A stretch of DNA of 64,000 nt from Onchocerca lupi (taxonomy: Eukaryota; Nematoda; Chromadorea; Rhabditida; Onchocercidae): assembly GCA_028564675.1 (NCBI GenBank), contig JAOVVO010000022.1, positions 186,001 to 250,000 on the forward strand, in the 5' to 3' direction. Each line of letters opens with the position of its first letter. Within the stretch, counting starts at the first letter, position 1. Positions 62,047 through 64,000 of this stretch are shown here, piece after piece. Below the pieces are notes generated by a model that saw nothing but the letters and a program-made list of their open reading frames with translations, was not told the DNA's origin and did not search any database. The translations under genes and the position numbers were made by a program.

Positions 62047-62048
62047 AG
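62047..62048 (+). other. Likely trans-splice acceptor of the zinc-finger gene
   Basis: TTTTTTCAG ends at 62048, seven bases before the ATG at 62056. The main frame has a TAG between them, and both other frames across the acceptor also hit stops, so an upstream coding exon is excluded. This is the expected layout of a spliced-leader site. Confidence 0.6.
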
Positions 62049-62055
62049 ATAGTTA

Positions 62056-63927
62056 ATGCGAGATCTCATAGCAATCAAGTATTCGGTGCAGTTCATTTGG
62101 GACGAAAATAATTTGCAACTGAGCGAGAGCTATTGCAGCCGCAAATATTTCGCCATCAATACAAGTGAGAACGATAACGAAGGCACCAAAACTTTGTCGC
62201 ACAGACTCCGAGATAATCAAGAAATAGTTTTTCTGATACTAAAATCCTTAAACAAACAATCGAAAATACCGACCTATTCAATAACTCTAAACTTCTCGAG
62301 CATAATGGATTTACAGCAGCAACGATTATTGGCACAAATTCTGCAGCAACCAGAGCAGAAAATGCTGGAACTAAAAAGATATCAGACTACATTAGAACAT
62401 CTACAACAACAGCAGAATATCCAAAATCCCGAGATAACGGTTGACAATTTCTGGAGAGTGTCATATCCGAGCCTTCTGCAAAATCTGAATTCCGCAATTT
62501 CATCAGTTGATACTTGTAGTACAAGTCAGATTTCCTCTGCGTTTAATTCAGTTATGAATACAAACTATCTGCCAGCAATTTCATCTTTTACATTGCCTTT
62601 GTTGAATATACCAGCCACTGAGAAAGCACAAACTGATGAATTGACAAACAGTCTCATAAAATACGAAGTACTGAAAAGAGCTGATTCTGCAAAGCAGTCG
62701 TGGCAGAATCTCATGAGACATCAAAAAATACAATTACCACAGCTGAAAATACAGCACGGACTGCACCAGCAAATGCAAATACCATCGGTATCGTCCTTTA
62801 TGAAACGACGGATTTCAGAATCTCCACAACAACAACCATTAGATAATGCTCAAATGACGGCAATCAAACGGGTCAAAGTAACCGTGACCGAACAGAAGAA
62901 TCAAGAATCCATACCTTCCTGCTCTTTCAGTCTGTTTTTATGCTACATTTATTAGATTTTAAATTCTCTAGTCGTTTTAATTAAAATCCACCATACTGTA
63001 AAGAAAATAAAACTATTCCAGATTTCGACAATTTGATTTCTATGTAATTTAAGCTGATTGGTAAGCACAGGAAAATTCAAGAGCGAAATTCTTAATCAAA
63101 ATTAATAAAAGTGATCATTGGCACTCGGATATTATTTAGATAATTTGCAAAATTTCAGTACCCATCCAGTTTTCCTAAATATGTGAATTTTCGGAACTCC
63201 AAGTTTTCGTTTATAATATTTTAGATCATATTTGTTGAATCGATAATAATAGTTTTGATTTACAGATGACTGTAACAGAATCTCAATTCTCGAAAGAGTA
63301 AATGAGAAGCAAGAAAAGATCAAAAAATTTGGCAGTAACGTTTGTGGAAAAAGGAAAGGCAAAATTCTTAAATGTGATGGTACCAATGCTATCGGCAATC
63401 AAAGCTATAATAATGAAACTGAAGATAATGAGGATGTACAGTACGTGGATGTGGAAAGTTTGGACGAAAAGTTGGATGCCAAAAAACAGAAGAAAGATCT
63501 TATTGAATTTTATCGAAAAGTTAAATCCATCCGCATGAGGTATCATGCTATTTAATAAGAAATACTGTTCAATTCACGACAGTTGCAGAAATACTTTATC
63601 TTTTCAAGCAAGCGAGAAAAATCATTTGAGAAAATATAAATTGATCATCAATTTTTCTTTAGTTATGCAATAGAGGATCTGCTGATCTGTCAAATGTGTG
63701 AACAGAAAGTGCAAAATTCGGATTCATTAATACTAATTCATTTATACGGACATGCTGAAGTAATGCCCTATCGCTGTAAAATGTGTGGCGCTACCGAATG
63801 CCAACTTGAACGAATGTACGCGCATATCAAACAGGGACATCCCAACAAGGTCAATTTTTTACTGGAGAAAATTTGTTCTAGGAAACCTGAAATCTTATTA
63901 GTATTTTGGACAAAAACTTCCGAATAG
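62056..63927 (+). CDS. Gln-rich protein with two C2H2 zinc fingers, 3 or more exons
   Basis: Exons 62056-62929, 63266-63539 and 63663 onward join in phase (1, then 2). The N-terminal third is Gln-rich (MDLQQQRLLAQILQQPEQ from residue 84, then LEHLQQQQNIQ). The middle is Ser/Thr-rich with basic patches (KRRIS, KRVKV) that could be nuclear signals. Exon 2 is Lys-rich and acidic. Exon 3 has two zinc fingers: CxxC at 392-395 with H409 and H413, and CxxC at 421-424 with H437 and H442, linked by AEVMPYR. A probable nuclear DNA-binding regulator; target unknown. It may stop at 63927 (470 residues, AATAAA at about 63961), or splice from the CAACAAG/GTCAAT donor at 63850 to exons beyond the window. 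The donor after exon 1 (CA/GTCTGT) is moderate. The ATG at 62305 is an alternative start. Confidence 0.75.
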
Positions 63928-64000
63928 AATAACTTATAGTAATTTCAACTTAAGTGAAGTAAATAAAATTATAATCAAACTGAGAACTAACATCAATCTC

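Larger units (their letters stand above)
49906..62048. other. Gene-poor repeat-bearing DNA
   Basis: Twelve kilobases without a supported gene. It holds a direct repeat (50298 and 50511), a foldback pair (50841-51085 with 51814-52064), the right arm of the large inverted repeat (53952-54875), direct repeats at 54901 and 55272, tandem duplications at 57083 and 57957 and a TG microsatellite at 60137. Many open frames here are AT-rich chance frames. Confidence 0.5.

Noticed and set aside
1..64000. tRNA, rRNA, CRISPR array or Wolbachia-derived insert
   Set aside because: I looked for tRNA B-box-like GGTTCGA-type motifs, regularly spaced repeats and GC- or codon-shifted bacterial reading frames and saw none. 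A tRNAscan or BLAST run could still find something small.

Overview
The window looks like nuclear DNA of a nematode, most likely a clade III (spirurid or filarial) worm. The DNA is strongly AT-rich, genes are broken into short exons of 80-250 bases with TTTTCAG-type acceptors, two genes have an acceptor just upstream of the start codon that fits spliced-leader trans-splicing, and the protein set is worm-like (a two-domain rhamnose-pathway enzyme, a small Cys-rich secreted protein). The species assignment is inference. Exon chains were assembled by hand from reading frames, splice signals and phase; every junction given keeps the frame.

Layout: (1) 148-1146, plus strand, PTPMT1-type mitochondrial phosphatase. 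(2) 5838-7228, minus strand, a three-exon secreted Cys-rich protein. (3) 11055-15485, plus, a Rabin/GRAB-type Rab exchange factor in nine exons. (4) 17468-22054, plus, a 642-residue RmlB-RmlD two-domain enzyme of nucleotide-rhamnose synthesis (rml-2-like) in twelve exons, with a probable GC-AG first intron. (5) 23735-26080, plus, a secreted protein I do not recognise. (6) 26810-34901, minus, a BTB-BACK protein of BTBD17 type, convergent with gene 5. (7) 34902-46900, gene-poor DNA. (8) 46.9-49.9 kb, a decayed Helitron invaded by a second repeat. (9) 49.9-62.0 kb, gene-poor DNA with inverted and direct repeats. (10) 62056 to about 63927, plus, a Gln-rich protein with two C2H2 zinc fingers, possibly continuing past the window.

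The genes do not form an operon and have unrelated jobs: mitochondrial lipid dephosphorylation, Rab activation, rhamnose donor synthesis, secretion, BTB-scaffold function and transcription. The repeats include a family with one copy near 10 kb and one near 43 kb in opposite orientation, two inverted-repeat pairs, and several young tandem duplications. I saw no tRNA, rRNA, CRISPR array or bacterial insert.
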